Source of the DNA: an uncultured Tateyamaria sp.
Lineage (GTDB): Bacteria; Pseudomonadota; Alphaproteobacteria; Rhodobacterales; Rhodobacteraceae
Direction: 5' to 3'
DNA length: 64,000 nt
Assembly (NCBI RefSeq): GCF_947494755.1
Contig: NZ_CANLVZ010000017.1
Location: 22,672 to 86,671, forward strand
A model generated the notes under the pieces. That model did not search any database. It saw only the letters and a program-made list of their open reading frames with translations, and was not told the DNA's origin. The first letter of the stretch is position 1. Each line of letters begins with the position of its first letter. Made by a program: the position numbers and the translations under genes. Positions 25,515-34,244 of this stretch are shown piece by piece.

Positions 25515-28094
25515 TCATCTGCCGGTTGCCAGCGCCTCGAATACCTCTCTCGTCAGACTTTCCGACGTGAACGGTTTCTTCACGATCGGCGCTTGTGGAT
25601 ATTCGGTCAGGATGCTTTCGACGTCACCATAACCCGTGGCCAGCACAAACGGGATTTTGAGAGCATCCAGCTTTTGTGCGACAGGCAGAGATGTCTGACG
25701 CCCCAAATTGATATCCAACACAGCCAAGGCGATGTCTTCGTTTGCGATGATTTCGAGCGCACCGTCGACCGAACTGGCAAGCTTGACAGTGTTCGCGCCG
25801 TGTTCGGTGATGATGTCTGAGGCGTCGAGTGCGATCACCATGTTGTCCTCAAGAACCAGAACGGTGCCCGACAGCTTTGTGGGGGTTCCGGCATCGATCG
25901 GCTGCTCCGCGCCCTCGATTTCGACCGGCTCACGCAGATCCTTTGACACGAAATTCGACGGGATCATGATGTCCGCTTCGAACCCTGCCAGCTTGAACCG
26001 GGTTTCGACCTTGCCGTTCAGCTCGAACGGTACGGTGCGCTCAATGATGGTCGAGCCGAAACCGCGGCGCGTGGGGGCCTGTACCGGCGGGCCGCCTTGC
26101 TCGCGCCATTTGATGATGAGCGCGCCGTCGTCGGGGATAATCAGATCAATGCTCACATGGCCCGAACGGTCGGCAAGGGCCCCGTATTTGGCTGAGTTCG
26201 TGACAAGCTCATGCACCACAAGGGCCATGGTCGAAAAGGCTTCGGGGGCCAGCATCGGTGCATCACCGGTGATCACCAACCGGTCCTTCTGACCGTTCAG
26301 AAACGCGTTTACCTCGACCTCAATCAGCTCTCGCAATGCGGATGGGGACCATTCCTGCCGCGTGAGTTGATCATGCGCGCGGGCCAGCGACTGAATCCGG
26401 CCATCAAGAACCTTCGTATAGGCTTCGATAGTGGTCGCTCCGGCTTTGCTTTGCGACACGAGGCCCTGGATGAGGTTCAGGATGTTGCGGACCCGGTGAT
26501 TGAGTTCGGCGATCAGCAATTCTTGCTTTTCCGCCGCAGCCTGGCGATCGGCATTCGCCTCGTCTGTCAGCTTCAGCACAATCTCGATCAGGGAAATCCG
26601 CAGCGCCTCGGCTGCGCGCAGTTCGCTGTCGGACCACGCTTCCGAAGTGTTGCGCACCATTTCCGTCCATGCCTCGAAACTTTTGCGCGGTGTGAGGCGC
26701 ACGCCATTCTGTCCGACCTCAACCGGTTTGTTGGGGTTGCCCGCCCATCGCACCGAACGGGCGATTTCGTGACGGAAGAAGACGATATAGTCCCGGGGGG
26801 TTCGCGAAATGGGCACCGCAATCAGGCCGGCAACGCGATCCGCTATGACGTCCGCGCCGGGGTAGATTTCGACAAGGCTGTTTGTGGCAAAGACCTTTCC
26901 GGTCGGAGCTGTGTTCAAAAACCGCGCGAGGGTTTTGAACTCCTCGGCTGTGGGGGCAGAGCCGCGCGCAGTGTAGCGCCCTTCGGAAAAAACGGCGACA
27001 CCATCGCTTGCAACGATCTGGGACAATTCGTCGGCGACGATCTCGAAACTCTCGACCAGGTCACCCCCCGACGACAGGCGCGCCATCAGCCGGTCGTGCA
27101 GGGCGCGTGCGTTGCGTTCCTCGTCGCGTATCTCGGCCTCGACTTTTCGTTCGAGCTCGTAGGAGAACAGCTGCGCAAACAGCTCAATCGCGGTTCTGCG
27201 TTCGTAGTCCACGTAGCGGGCCGACCGGTGGTGGCAGGCAAAGAGCCCCCAAAGCTCGCCGTCTTTCAGGATCGACACCGACATTGAGGCCGCCACATGC
27301 ATATTGCGCAGGTATTCGAGGTGGATCGGTGATACGGCGCGGGTGACCGACAGGGACAGGTCCAGCGGCTCACCATTCGGGTTCTTTTGAGGCACCAGAG
27401 GTGACACGTCCCCGTTCACGTCAGCAATCAGGCGCAGGGGGCTGCGTTTATACAGCGCGCGGGCCTGTTTGGGGATGTCACTTGCGGGATAGCGCAGGCC
27501 CAGAAACGGCTCCATTCCGCTGGCATGGCGTTCGGCGATCACCTCGCCCGACCCGTCGGGTGCAAATCGGTACACCATCACGCGGTCGAACCCCGACATG
27601 ATCTGTAGTGCCATAGCCGCCTCTTGCGCGGCATCGAGAGCGTTGTCCTTCTTTTTCACACGGGCAATCAGGGGCTGCACCAGCGCCAGATCATCGCGGT
27701 CCTCCGGATCGCCTTTTGCTTCGAATTCGAAAATGTAGGATTGGCCGGAGGCATGGATGGACACATCAAACAGCTTTCCGTCACCCAGCACATCATACCC
27801 AAAGAGACGGCTGATTGCGGCACCGCCGCTGCTGCTGATCTGCAACTTCGTGCGCAAGTCGTGAACGGTTTGATGGGGCAGCAGATCCATCAGCCGCCGT
27901 CCAATTGCCCTGTCTGGTTCAATATCCAGAAGCGTCGCACAGTTCGCCGACAGATGGTTGATCATCAAATCCGCCGAGGTCGAGATGAGGCATCCATAAG
28001 CCTGAACGTTCCCAAGCAGGTGGATCGGCTCACGGTCGCAATTGGTGAGGTCGACCGAAGGTGAGGTTTCGGTACTGATGTCGTTTTGTTTCAT
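25515..28094 (-). CDS. Bacteriophytochrome-type HWE histidine kinase fused to a receiver domain
   Basis: A red/far-red photoreceptor of 859 residues. The order is PAS (about 15-120), GAF (about 145-310), PHY (about 330-505), HWE/HisKA_2 kinase (about 530-725) and receiver (about 745-855). Cys19 in TNCDREPIHLLG is at the biliverdin-attachment position. The GAF has the PASDIP motif, the PHY tongue has PRKSF, the kinase has ELNHRVRNILNLIQ, and the receiver has VLEDN and the phospho-acceptor LDINLG. The start overlaps the haem oxygenase stop by 4 bp (28091-28094), so chromophore-making enzyme and receptor are produced together. The fused receiver makes it a hybrid kinase. The downstream partner is unknown. 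Confidence 0.92.
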   Translation of the reverse strand: MKQNDISTETSPSVDLTNCDREPIHLLGNVQAYGCLISTSADLMINHLSANCATLLDIEPDRAIGRRLMDLLPHQTVHDLRTKLQISSSGGAAISRLFGYDVLGDGKLFDVSIHASGQSYIFEFEAKGDPEDRDDLALVQPLIARVKKKDNALDAAQEAAMALQIMSGFDRVMVYRFAPDGSGEVIAERHASGMEPFLGLRYPASDIPKQARALYKRSPLRLIADVNGDVSPLVPQKNPNGEPLDLSLSVTRAVSPIHLEYLRNMHVAASMSVSILKDGELWGLFACHHRSARYVDYERRTAIELFAQLFSYELERKVEAEIRDEERNARALHDRLMARLSSGGDLVESFEIVADELSQIVASDGVAVFSEGRYTARGSAPTAEEFKTLARFLNTAPTGKVFATNSLVEIYPGADVIADRVAGLIAVPISRTPRDYIVFFRHEIARSVRWAGNPNKPVEVGQNGVRLTPRKSFEAWTEMVRNTSEAWSDSELRAAEALRISLIEIVLKLTDEANADRQAAAEKQELLIAELNHRVRNILNLIQGLVSQSKAGATTIEAYTKVLDGRIQSLARAHDQLTRQEWSPSALRELIEVEVNAFLNGQKDRLVITGDAPMLAPEAFSTMALVVHELVTNSAKYGALADRSGHVSIDLIIPDDGALIIKWREQGGPPVQAPTRRGFGSTIIERTVPFELNGKVETRFKLAGFEADIMIPSNFVSKDLREPVEIEGAEQPIDAGTPTKLSGTVLVLEDNMVIALDASDIITEHGANTVKLASSVDGALEIIANEDIALAVLDINLGRQTSLPVAQKLDALKIPFVLATGYGDVESILTEYPQAPIVKKPFTSESLTREVFEALATGR

Positions 28095-28660
28095 GACGCA
28101 AGTTCCACGTCCGGGAGATGATCGGTGACCGGCTCATGTGCGGCGGTGTAGAACAAAGCAAACAGCATTTTGGTGTCCTCGACAATTGTTTGCGCACGCT
28201 CACTTTCTGTCGGGATGCTGGACAGCTGATCGCAGACATCGCGCCAGCGACCGGGCACGGATGCAAGCGAGAAATACGCAGTTGCCTGCTGCACTGTGGG
28301 ATCGCTTGCGGTCAACCATCGGCTCCTGAGTATCTTGCTCCCCAGACGGGAGCCCTCAATCACATACTCCATCGCGAGTTGATCCGGGTTTTGCAGATCG
28401 GATACCACATGGATGCTTTCCGATGCGCCCAGCACCGCCAGGTCGTCGTCGATCCGGTGCAGCATCTCATTGAGGCTGCTCCACGCTGGGCTTTCGCACG
28501 GCGCGAGGTCGCGCATCACCATGAAGCAGCTTTGGTGGATGGACAGGAAGCGTACAAAGCCGTCGCAAGTCGCGATGTCAACGGACGACAAAAGCGCGTC
28601 AACGCGTTCATGGTCGGCGTGGGTCTCGTTCTTCAATAGTCGCCGAAAATCTGTACACAT
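28091..28660 (-). CDS. Biliverdin-producing haem oxygenase
   Basis: This 189-residue protein opens haem to biliverdin, the phytochrome chromophore. The proximal His lies in NETHADHERVDALL, the typical haem oxygenase motif. YVIEGSRLGSKIL is the distal helix with its Gly-rich kink. The start at 28660 (MCTDFRRLL) follows a G-rich site and gives the usual length; an upstream in-frame codon at 28723 adds 21 residues that look unrelated. It is the first gene of a two-gene operon with the phytochrome kinase (ATGA overlap), the bphO-bphP arrangement known from other bacteria. Confidence 0.9.
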   Translation of the reverse strand: MCTDFRRLLKNETHADHERVDALLSSVDIATCDGFVRFLSIHQSCFMVMRDLAPCESPAWSSLNEMLHRIDDDLAVLGASESIHVVSDLQNPDQLAMEYVIEGSRLGSKILRSRWLTASDPTVQQATAYFSLASVPGRWRDVCDQLSSIPTESERAQTIVEDTKMLFALFYTAAHEPVTDHLPDVELAS

Positions 28661-29000
28661 GGATGGCTGCCCCTCACCCTGCCGTTTATTTTGTTGATGC
28701 AGAGACCCGTGTTCTGCCTGCAATTTAGCGGCCTTGGGTGAATGATGCTCACGAGCTTGTCAATAAACTATGACATAGCAAAACGGACCGTGGAAGTTTC
28801 GATGTTGCATCAAGGGTTGGGTGGATTTGGACCTGCTGCACTAGAAATTGTTTGTTGATTGAGCACATCCGATCCTGAAACGGTGATTTCAAAAGTCGGT
28901 GCCAATCCTAGAAGCACACATAAGCCAGTGGCGGTTCTGCCCCCGAACTATCCGCAGGAAACGGGTCGCGTCTGGCCGTCGCACGCCCTACCTTCTCAGT
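28661..29000. other. Intergenic region between divergent haem oxygenase and Ada-like genes
   Basis: This 340-bp stretch is more AT-rich than its surroundings, especially 28740-28900, and must hold promoters for both divergent genes. No palindromic operator, RNA structure or small gene was convincing. Confidence 0.5.
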
Positions 29001-29849
29001 ATGCAACATACACCTGATACCGCCTATCACTACAACGTCATGCGCCGTGCCATTGATCTGATTGATTCTGCTGGCGATCCGCTCAGCCTTGAGACGCTGG
29101 CCGCCGAAATGGGGATGAGCCCGGCGCATTTTCAACGGGTCTTTTCACGTTGGGTCGGCGTATCTCCCAAGCGGTATCAACAGTATCTCACGCTTGGCCA
29201 CGCCAAGGCGCTGCTGGCAGATCGCTTCACCACCCTTGAGGCCGCGCATGAGGCCGGGTTGAGCGGGTCGGGCCGCTTGCACGACCTGTTCTTGCGGTGG
29301 GAGGCGATGAGCCCGGGGGAGTTTGCCAAGGGCGGTGCTGGCCTCACGATCTATTGGGGATGGTTTGACAGTCCCTTCGGCCTGGCTCTTGTCATGGGCA
29401 CAGACAAGGGAATCTGTGGCTTGGGTTTTGCCGCCGAAATGGGTGAGGACTGGGCGATGCAGGATCTTGTCACACGTTGGCCCAAGGCAGAATTCGCCGA
29501 AGATCCGATGCGATTGCGCCCCTGGGTGCTGGCAGCGTTCGGGGCGGAAGAGGCAGAGTTGAGCCACGCACCCTTGTACCTGATCGGCGCACCGTTTCAG
29601 ATCAAGGTATGGGAGGCATTGCTGCGCATTCCATCGGGTCACGTCACCACCTATTCCGAAATCGCGGGCAGTATCGGCAATCCGCGGGCCGTGCGCGCGG
29701 TCGGCACAGCCGTTGGGCGCAATCCGGTCAGTTGGCTGATCCCGTGTCATCGCGCGCTACGCAAATCGGGTGGATTGGGTGGCTACCATTGGGGATTGCC
29801 GGTCAAGCGCGCTCTACTTGCCTATGAATCTGCGCGGATAGAAGCCTGA
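29001..29849 (+). CDS. Ada-like AraC-domain / methylated-DNA-cysteine S-methyltransferase
   Basis: A 282-residue DNA repair protein that removes O6-methylguanine lesions by transferring the methyl group to its own Cys. Residues 1-105 form an AraC-type helix-turn-helix (LSLETLAAEMGMSPAHFQRVF). Residues 115-280 form the methyltransferase domain with the reactive motif IPCHRAL and FQIKVWEALLRIPSG. The zinc-binding N-terminal domain of E. coli Ada, which repairs phosphotriesters and acts as the switch, is absent. The start at 29001 was chosen because the upstream frame lacks any homologous sequence. It is monocistronic. Confidence 0.9.
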   Translation: MQHTPDTAYHYNVMRRAIDLIDSAGDPLSLETLAAEMGMSPAHFQRVFSRWVGVSPKRYQQYLTLGHAKALLADRFTTLEAAHEAGLSGSGRLHDLFLRWEAMSPGEFAKGGAGLTIYWGWFDSPFGLALVMGTDKGICGLGFAAEMGEDWAMQDLVTRWPKAEFAEDPMRLRPWVLAAFGAEEAELSHAPLYLIGAPFQIKVWEALLRIPSGHVTTYSEIAGSIGNPRAVRAVGTAVGRNPVSWLIPCHRALRKSGGLGGYHWGLPVKRALLAYESARIEA

Positions 29850-29988
29850 TTTCGGCAAATTTCCGGTTTGAGATGCCGCTTATGTGAATTTTCCCCCTAT
29901 TCTGTCGGAACTTTGCAAGACTATCTTGTGTTATTCCAAGGTGCCCTGCCCGAACGGGGCCCGTTCTTGAAGGCAGTAGGATATATCG

Positions 29989-30630
29989 ATGACCAAACTT
30001 ACACTCTCCATCGCCATGGGTGCCGTGATTGCACTGGGCGCGTGCACTGAACCGGACGGTAGCGGTGTGAATCCCAACCAGAAACGCAACACAGGGGCCG
30101 CTATCGGGGCCGCCTCCGGTGCCGTGATCGGTGCCATTGCCGGAGACACCGGCACAGCGGTTGCAGGTGCTGTGATCGGCGGCGCGGTCGGTGCCGGGAT
30201 CGGGTACAACCTTGATCAGCAAGAAGCAGAGTTGCGCCGCGACCTGAACAACAATGTCACCATTACAAATACAGGTGATCGGCTGATCGTGTCGTTCCCG
30301 CAGGCCATTCTGTTTGACGTTAACAGCTTTACCGTGCGCCCAAGCCTTGGTGCGGACATGGCGGCGCTGGCAGACAGCTTGCAGCAATACCCCGACTCGA
30401 CAATCCAGATCGTGGGTCACACAGATTCGGACGGCGAGGCCGCCTTTAACCAGCAACTCAGCGAACGCCGCGCCAATGCTGTGGCGGACGTCTTGTTGAA
30501 CCAAGGTGTTCCCTTTAATCGCGTGCGTACCTTTGGGCGTGGCGAAAGTCAGCCGGTCGCGACAAACGCGACTGCTGCAGGCAAGGCCCAAAACCGTCGG
30601 GTCGAGATTGTGATCCTGCCCAACGCGTAA
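29989..30630 (+). CDS. OmpA family outer-membrane lipoprotein
   Basis: A 213-residue lipoprotein. The signal peptide ends in the lipobox ALGAC (Cys19). A Gly/Ala-rich segment with two hydrophobic stretches (GAAIGAASGAVIGAIAG, about 35-75) resembles glycine-zipper domains. The C-terminal OmpA domain (about 105-210) has IVGHTDSDGEAAFNQQLSERRA and ends QNRRVEIVI. This is the YiaD/Pal-like arrangement, linking the outer membrane to peptidoglycan. A GAACGGG-G-CCCGTTC palindrome (29952-29966) lies before its ribosome site and a terminator follows the gene. Confidence 0.92.
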   Translation: MTKLTLSIAMGAVIALGACTEPDGSGVNPNQKRNTGAAIGAASGAVIGAIAGDTGTAVAGAVIGGAVGAGIGYNLDQQEAELRRDLNNNVTITNTGDRLIVSFPQAILFDVNSFTVRPSLGADMAALADSLQQYPDSTIQIVGHTDSDGEAAFNQQLSERRANAVADVLLNQGVPFNRVRTFGRGESQPVATNATAAGKAQNRRVEIVILPNA

Positions 30631-30659
30631 GCGCCCAAAAATTTCGGTAACTTACCGCT

Positions 30660-30693
30660 GAGGCCCGTGATGTGATCGCGGGCCTCTTGTTTT
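30660..30693 (+). terminator. Rho-independent terminator after the OmpA lipoprotein gene
   Basis: The stem GAGGCCCG (30660-30667) / CGGGCCTC (30679-30686), with an 11-nt loop, is followed by TTGTTTTG. It lies 30 bp past the stop. Confidence 0.75.
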
Positions 30694-30743
30694 GCGCGGC
30701 CTCAGCGCGGATTGTGCATGTTGAAACAAGTAGGACGTAAAAT

Positions 30744-31286
30744 ATGAGTACGCCGACCCTTCTAGGCATTTCAGGCTCTTTGCGGGCCGGTGCAAACAAT
30801 CGAAAACTCTTGCGTGAGGCGGCGCGTCTGTTCGGCGACTGCACATATGTCGAGGCTGATATTCTGATGCCGCTTTATGATGGCGACGACGAAGAGGCTG
30901 ATGGTCTACCCGAAGCGGCAGAAACCCTCGCGGGCCAGATTGTCGAAGCGGATGCGGTGCTGATTTCGACGCCTGAGTACAACAAGGGGCCCTCCGGTGC
31001 GCTTAAAAATGCACTAGATTGGGTCAGCCGCATTCAAGGCAATCCGTGGGCCGACAAACCACTGGCGGTGATGTCGGCTGCTGCCGGTCGCGCGGGCGGA
31101 GAGCGCGCGCAGATGATCCTGCGCGGTTACATGGTCCCGTTCCATCCCCGTATTTTACAGGGCCCCGAGGTGCATCTGGCCGAGTGTCACAACCAGTTTG
31201 ACGAGGATGGCACGCTGAAAGGTGACATCTATATCAAGACGCTGCGCGATCTGATGCAAAAGCTGCGCGCGGAGCTGCGCCGCTAG
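30744..31286 (+). CDS. NADPH-dependent FMN reductase
   Basis: A 180-residue flavodoxin-fold reductase. GISGSLRAGANNRKLLREA binds the FMN phosphate, and STPEYNKGPSGALKNALDWVSR is the family signature. Members reduce FMN, azo dyes, quinones or chromate with NAD(P)H; the natural role here is open. The stop overlaps the stop of the convergent VOC gene through the shared palindrome CTAG (31283-31286). Confidence 0.9.
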   Translation: MSTPTLLGISGSLRAGANNRKLLREAARLFGDCTYVEADILMPLYDGDDEEADGLPEAAETLAGQIVEADAVLISTPEYNKGPSGALKNALDWVSRIQGNPWADKPLAVMSAAAGRAGGERAQMILRGYMVPFHPRILQGPEVHLAECHNQFDEDGTLKGDIYIKTLRDLMQKLRAELRR

Positions 31287-31684
31287 GTTCGAGTGCTCAC
31301 CTCGATGAGATTGCCGTCAGGGTCGCGCACATAGAGCGAATGGATCGGGCCGGTGGCACCGGTGCGCGCGACGGGTCCTTCGACGATGTGGGTCTGCGTA
31401 CTCTCGAAATGTGCTGCCCATACGGCTAAGGAAGTTTCGGTCAGGAAACACAAGTCGGCGCTTCCCGGCGTTGGTGTGTCGGCCTTGGGGACAAATTCGG
31501 CCCCAGCTTGATGCAGGTTTATCTTGTGCGGACCAAAGCGCAGCGCGTGCCGCGTGCTGCCATCTGCAACCTGGAAGGGCAGGTGCGTCATGCCCAACAC
31601 ATCCGCGTAGAACGCAATCGTCGTGTCGATGTCGCGCACCGTCAGCACCAGATGGTCGAGCGTGTGCAGTTTGGGTTGTTCCAA
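31283..31684 (-). CDS. VOC family (glyoxalase/bleomycin resistance-like) protein
   Basis: A 133-residue vicinal oxygen chelate fold protein. HTLDHLVLTVRDIDTTIAFYADVLGM is the typical first beta-alpha-beta unit with a metal-ligand His. IHSLYVRDPDGNLIEVS is the closing strand with the metal-ligand Glu. Members include glyoxalases, dioxygenases and resistance proteins; the substrate is unknown. It is divergent from the hotdog dehydratase gene, with 29 bp between the starts. Confidence 0.87.
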   Translation of the reverse strand: MEQPKLHTLDHLVLTVRDIDTTIAFYADVLGMTHLPFQVADGSTRHALRFGPHKINLHQAGAEFVPKADTPTPGSADLCFLTETSLAVWAAHFESTQTHIVEGPVARTGATGPIHSLYVRDPDGNLIEVSTRT

Positions 31685-31713
31685 TTTCCGGCATCCTCGC
31701 GCATGGTTTCGCG

Positions 31714-32502
31714 ATGCAGGATGCCCAACCTACCGTGTATCGTCAAAGTGATGTTCTGGACCCGGCCCGCGCGCAGGCGATGCAGGTCGCCCTTGGCCGT
31801 GCGCCTGAGTTGCAGGCGGGTGATCCGCTGCCTCCGTTTTTCCACCAGCTCTATTTCTGGGCTCCGCAGCCGCCCGCCACACTGGGCCGTGACGGACACC
31901 CCAAGGTCGGCGGATTGATCCCGGATATGGGCCTGCCGCGCCGCATGTGGGCGGGCGGTCGGCTGCGTTTCGATGCGCCGCTGCTCGCCGGTGTGCCAGC
32001 GGAACGGAGGTCGGTCTGTGAGGCGGCTGTGCGCAAGAAGGGCCGGACCGGTCCGCTGGCCTTCGTGACCCTGCGCCACGAGATCTGGCAGGACGGCGCG
32101 CTGTGCCTGCGCGAGTGGCAGGACTTGGTTTATCGCACCGATGCTGGCCCTGCGCCGATCCCCCCGATCGCTGACACCGATGAGGATGAGGCGCGCGATG
32201 TGTCCTTTGATACGACAATGCTGTTTCGCTACTCCGCGCTTACCTTCAATGGGCACCGCATTCACTATGACCAGCCCTATGCCCGCGAGATCGAAGGCTA
32301 TTCCGGTTTAGTCGTGCACGGGCCATTGCTGGCGCAACATCTGATGCTAATGGCCGAGGGGGCGTTTGGGCCTTTGATGCAGTTCTCGTTCCGCGCGACG
32401 GCCCCCTTGATGGATTTCGAGACGGCGACGCTCTGTCGGCGGGATCGCACGCTGTGGGTGCGTGGCCCGGACGGGCGGCAATGTATGGTGGCCGAGGCCT
32501 AA
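31714..32502 (+). CDS. MaoC-like hotdog-fold acyl dehydratase
   Basis: A 262-residue double-hotdog protein. The N-terminal half resembles FAS1-like dehydratase domains (PLPPFFHQLYFWAPQ). The C-terminal half has TTMLFRYSALTFNGHRIHYDQPYA and GLVVHGPLLAQHL, with the Asp-His-type hydratase residues in NGHRIHYD. This is the form seen in mesaconyl-C4-CoA hydratases and HTD2-like 3-hydroxyacyl dehydratases, so it probably hydrates or dehydrates an acyl-CoA. ATG 31714 was chosen because the upstream frame runs into the divergent VOC gene. Its stop overlaps the convergent FAD oxidoreductase stop by 4 bp. Confidence 0.82.
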   Translation: MQDAQPTVYRQSDVLDPARAQAMQVALGRAPELQAGDPLPPFFHQLYFWAPQPPATLGRDGHPKVGGLIPDMGLPRRMWAGGRLRFDAPLLAGVPAERRSVCEAAVRKKGRTGPLAFVTLRHEIWQDGALCLREWQDLVYRTDAGPAPIPPIADTDEDEARDVSFDTTMLFRYSALTFNGHRIHYDQPYAREIEGYSGLVVHGPLLAQHLMLMAEGAFGPLMQFSFRATAPLMDFETATLCRRDRTLWVRGPDGRQCMVAEA

Positions 32503-33536
32503 AGCGAGGCTGCGACCTCGAACCCAAACGGAATGGTGTCGCGACCGTCGAGGATCAGATCGGCGATCGTTTTGGCGACCTTCGGGGCCATGCCAAAGCC
32601 GATCTTGAACCCGCCGTTGGCGATGAAATGCCCAGGGCGCCCCGGCCAGGGGCCCAGCATCGGCGCGCGACTGCGACTGCGGGGGCGCAGACCGGCCCAC
32701 CGCGCAAGCACAGGCGCGTCGCGCAGCGCGGGCACGGCATTGCGGGCGCGGCTCAAGATCGCGTCCAGTTGGGCGTCGGTGCCGGTTGCGGTGTCGTATT
32801 CCCGCTCGGTGGTGGAGCCGATGGCCGTCGTCCCGTCGCTGTGCGGAATGATGTGCAGCGTATCCGAAAAAAGCTGCGGTGCGTCCGGCATGGCGTGATC
32901 CAGCAGGATCGCTTGCCCTTTGATCCCGGTGCCGACCATGCGGCTGTGACTGGCGTTGAGGTCGTTGAGGCCCGCAACTCCTGTGGCATGGACGGTCAAG
33001 GCGGTATCGATCCCGTCTGGCTGCACCACGACCCCCTTCCCTGCCAGCGCAGCGACAAGAGCCAGACAGGCCTGACGCGGATGGATGCGCGCGCTGAGCG
33101 TGTCGTGGATTTCATATCCCGTCGGGCTGTGCGCGCCCCAGGCCGTGCCGGTGACGGGCCGCACGATCCACTGCGCGGCGTCCCCCCACAGCGTCGCAGC
33201 GGTCTCGGCGCGTTGATGGGCCAATGTGAGCGCCGCATCATCGGCAATCGGCTGCGTGCGCCCCAAGCGGCCATAGCCTGCGCTTGCGCCACCCACCTGT
33301 TCAACCGCGGCCCAGAAATGTTCGGCCAACAGCAGGCTTTCCAGCTGAAACTGCTTTTTGGGGTTCCAGTTCTCGGGCACGTGCGGGGCCAGTGCGCCGA
33401 CGATGCCGCCGCTTGCTCTGGCGGCAGGTCCGTTTGGGTCGATGACCTGCACGTCCGCCCCGCGCTGCGTCAACTCCCAGGCGATCGACAGCCCGAAAAT
33501 ACCCGCGCCCCGCACTGTGATCTTGTCGATTGCCAA
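32499..33536 (-). CDS. FAD-dependent oxidoreductase, MnmC oxidase-domain-like
   Basis: A DAO-family flavoprotein of 345 residues. RGAGIFGLSIAWELTQRG is the dinucleotide-binding motif and PGHFIANGGFKIGFGMAP the C-terminal FAD contact. It lies head-to-head, 57 bp apart, with a stand-alone mnmD gene. In E. coli the methyltransferase and an oxidase of this family are fused as MnmC, which makes mnm5s2U in tRNA wobble positions. This gene may therefore supply the oxidase half, but D-amino-acid dehydrogenase-type activity cannot be excluded. Confidence 0.83.
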   Translation of the reverse strand: MAIDKITVRGAGIFGLSIAWELTQRGADVQVIDPNGPAARASGGIVGALAPHVPENWNPKKQFQLESLLLAEHFWAAVEQVGGASAGYGRLGRTQPIADDAALTLAHQRAETAATLWGDAAQWIVRPVTGTAWGAHSPTGYEIHDTLSARIHPRQACLALVAALAGKGVVVQPDGIDTALTVHATGVAGLNDLNASHSRMVGTGIKGQAILLDHAMPDAPQLFSDTLHIIPHSDGTTAIGSTTEREYDTATGTDAQLDAILSRARNAVPALRDAPVLARWAGLRPRSRSRAPMLGPWPGRPGHFIANGGFKIGFGMAPKVAKTIADLILDGRDTIPFGFEVAASL

Positions 33537-33593
33537 GGTGGTACCCTTTCGGCCAATGTCCGCATTGATGGGGGCGTCTTACAGGGGCAGCGG

Positions 33594-34244
33594 ATGCAGG
33601 ACCAGCGCGCAGAACTGGACTGGCGGGATGGGCGCGTGCCGGTGTCGCGCCGCTTTGATGATCCCTATTTCAGTCTCGACAATGGGCTGGCCGAAACGCG
33701 GCATGTGTTTCTGGACGGCAACGGCCTGCCGGACCGGTTTGTGGGCGGGTTCCATGTGGCCGAGTTGGGGTTCGGCACAGGCCTGAACTTTCTGACCACA
33801 TGGGCGGCGTGGCGCGCTGCGGGCGTTGACGGTACGCTGCGTTTCACCAGCTTTGAGGCGTTTCCGATGGCCCCCAACGACATGCGTACGGCCTTGGCTG
33901 CGTTTCCGGAGGTTGCGGAATTGGCTGAGGCGATGTTGAGCGGCGTGCCAATGGAGGGGATAGAGTTGCGTGTCATCAAAGGGGATGCACGCGCCACTTT
34001 GCCTGCTTGGGACGGCAAGGCCGATGCGTGGTTTCTGGATGGGTTCTCACCGGCCAAGAATCCCGAATTGTGGGGCGAGGCGTTGATGCAGGCCGTCGCG
34101 GATCACACTGCCCCCGGTGGCACGGCGGCGACCTATACGGCGGCAGGGTTCGTGCGACGCGGGCTTGAGGCGGCGGGATTTGATGTCACCCGCGCGCCGG
34201 GCTTTGGACGCAAGCGCCATATGACGATTGCGACGTTGCGATGA
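33594..34244 (+). CDS. mnmD: tRNA (5-methylaminomethyl-2-thiouridine)(34) methyltransferase MnmD
   Basis: A 216-residue SAM-dependent methyltransferase for the last step of tRNA wobble-uridine modification. AELGFGTGLNFLTTWAAW is the SAM loop, FTSFEAFPM follows, and WFLDGFSPAKNPELW is the DUF752/MnmC N-domain signature. It corresponds to the N-terminal half of E. coli MnmC only. The start at 33594 gives MQDQRAELDWRDG, matching the family N-terminus. The stop overlaps the next gene by 4 bp (34241-34244). Confidence 0.92.
   Translation: MQDQRAELDWRDGRVPVSRRFDDPYFSLDNGLAETRHVFLDGNGLPDRFVGGFHVAELGFGTGLNFLTTWAAWRAAGVDGTLRFTSFEAFPMAPNDMRTALAAFPEVAELAEAMLSGVPMEGIELRVIKGDARATLPAWDGKADAWFLDGFSPAKNPELWGEALMQAVADHTAPGGTAATYTAAGFVRRGLEAAGFDVTRAPGFGRKRHMTIATLR

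Noticed and set aside
29952..29966. 15-bp palindrome GAACGGG-G-CCCGTTC before the OmpA lipoprotein gene
   Set aside because: The loop is too small for a hairpin and no regulator is recognised; noted in the gene entry only.
32454..33593. Upstream extension of mnmD
   Set aside because: It lies antisense to the FAD oxidoreductase gene, and the MnmD family begins at residue 1 of the 33594 start.
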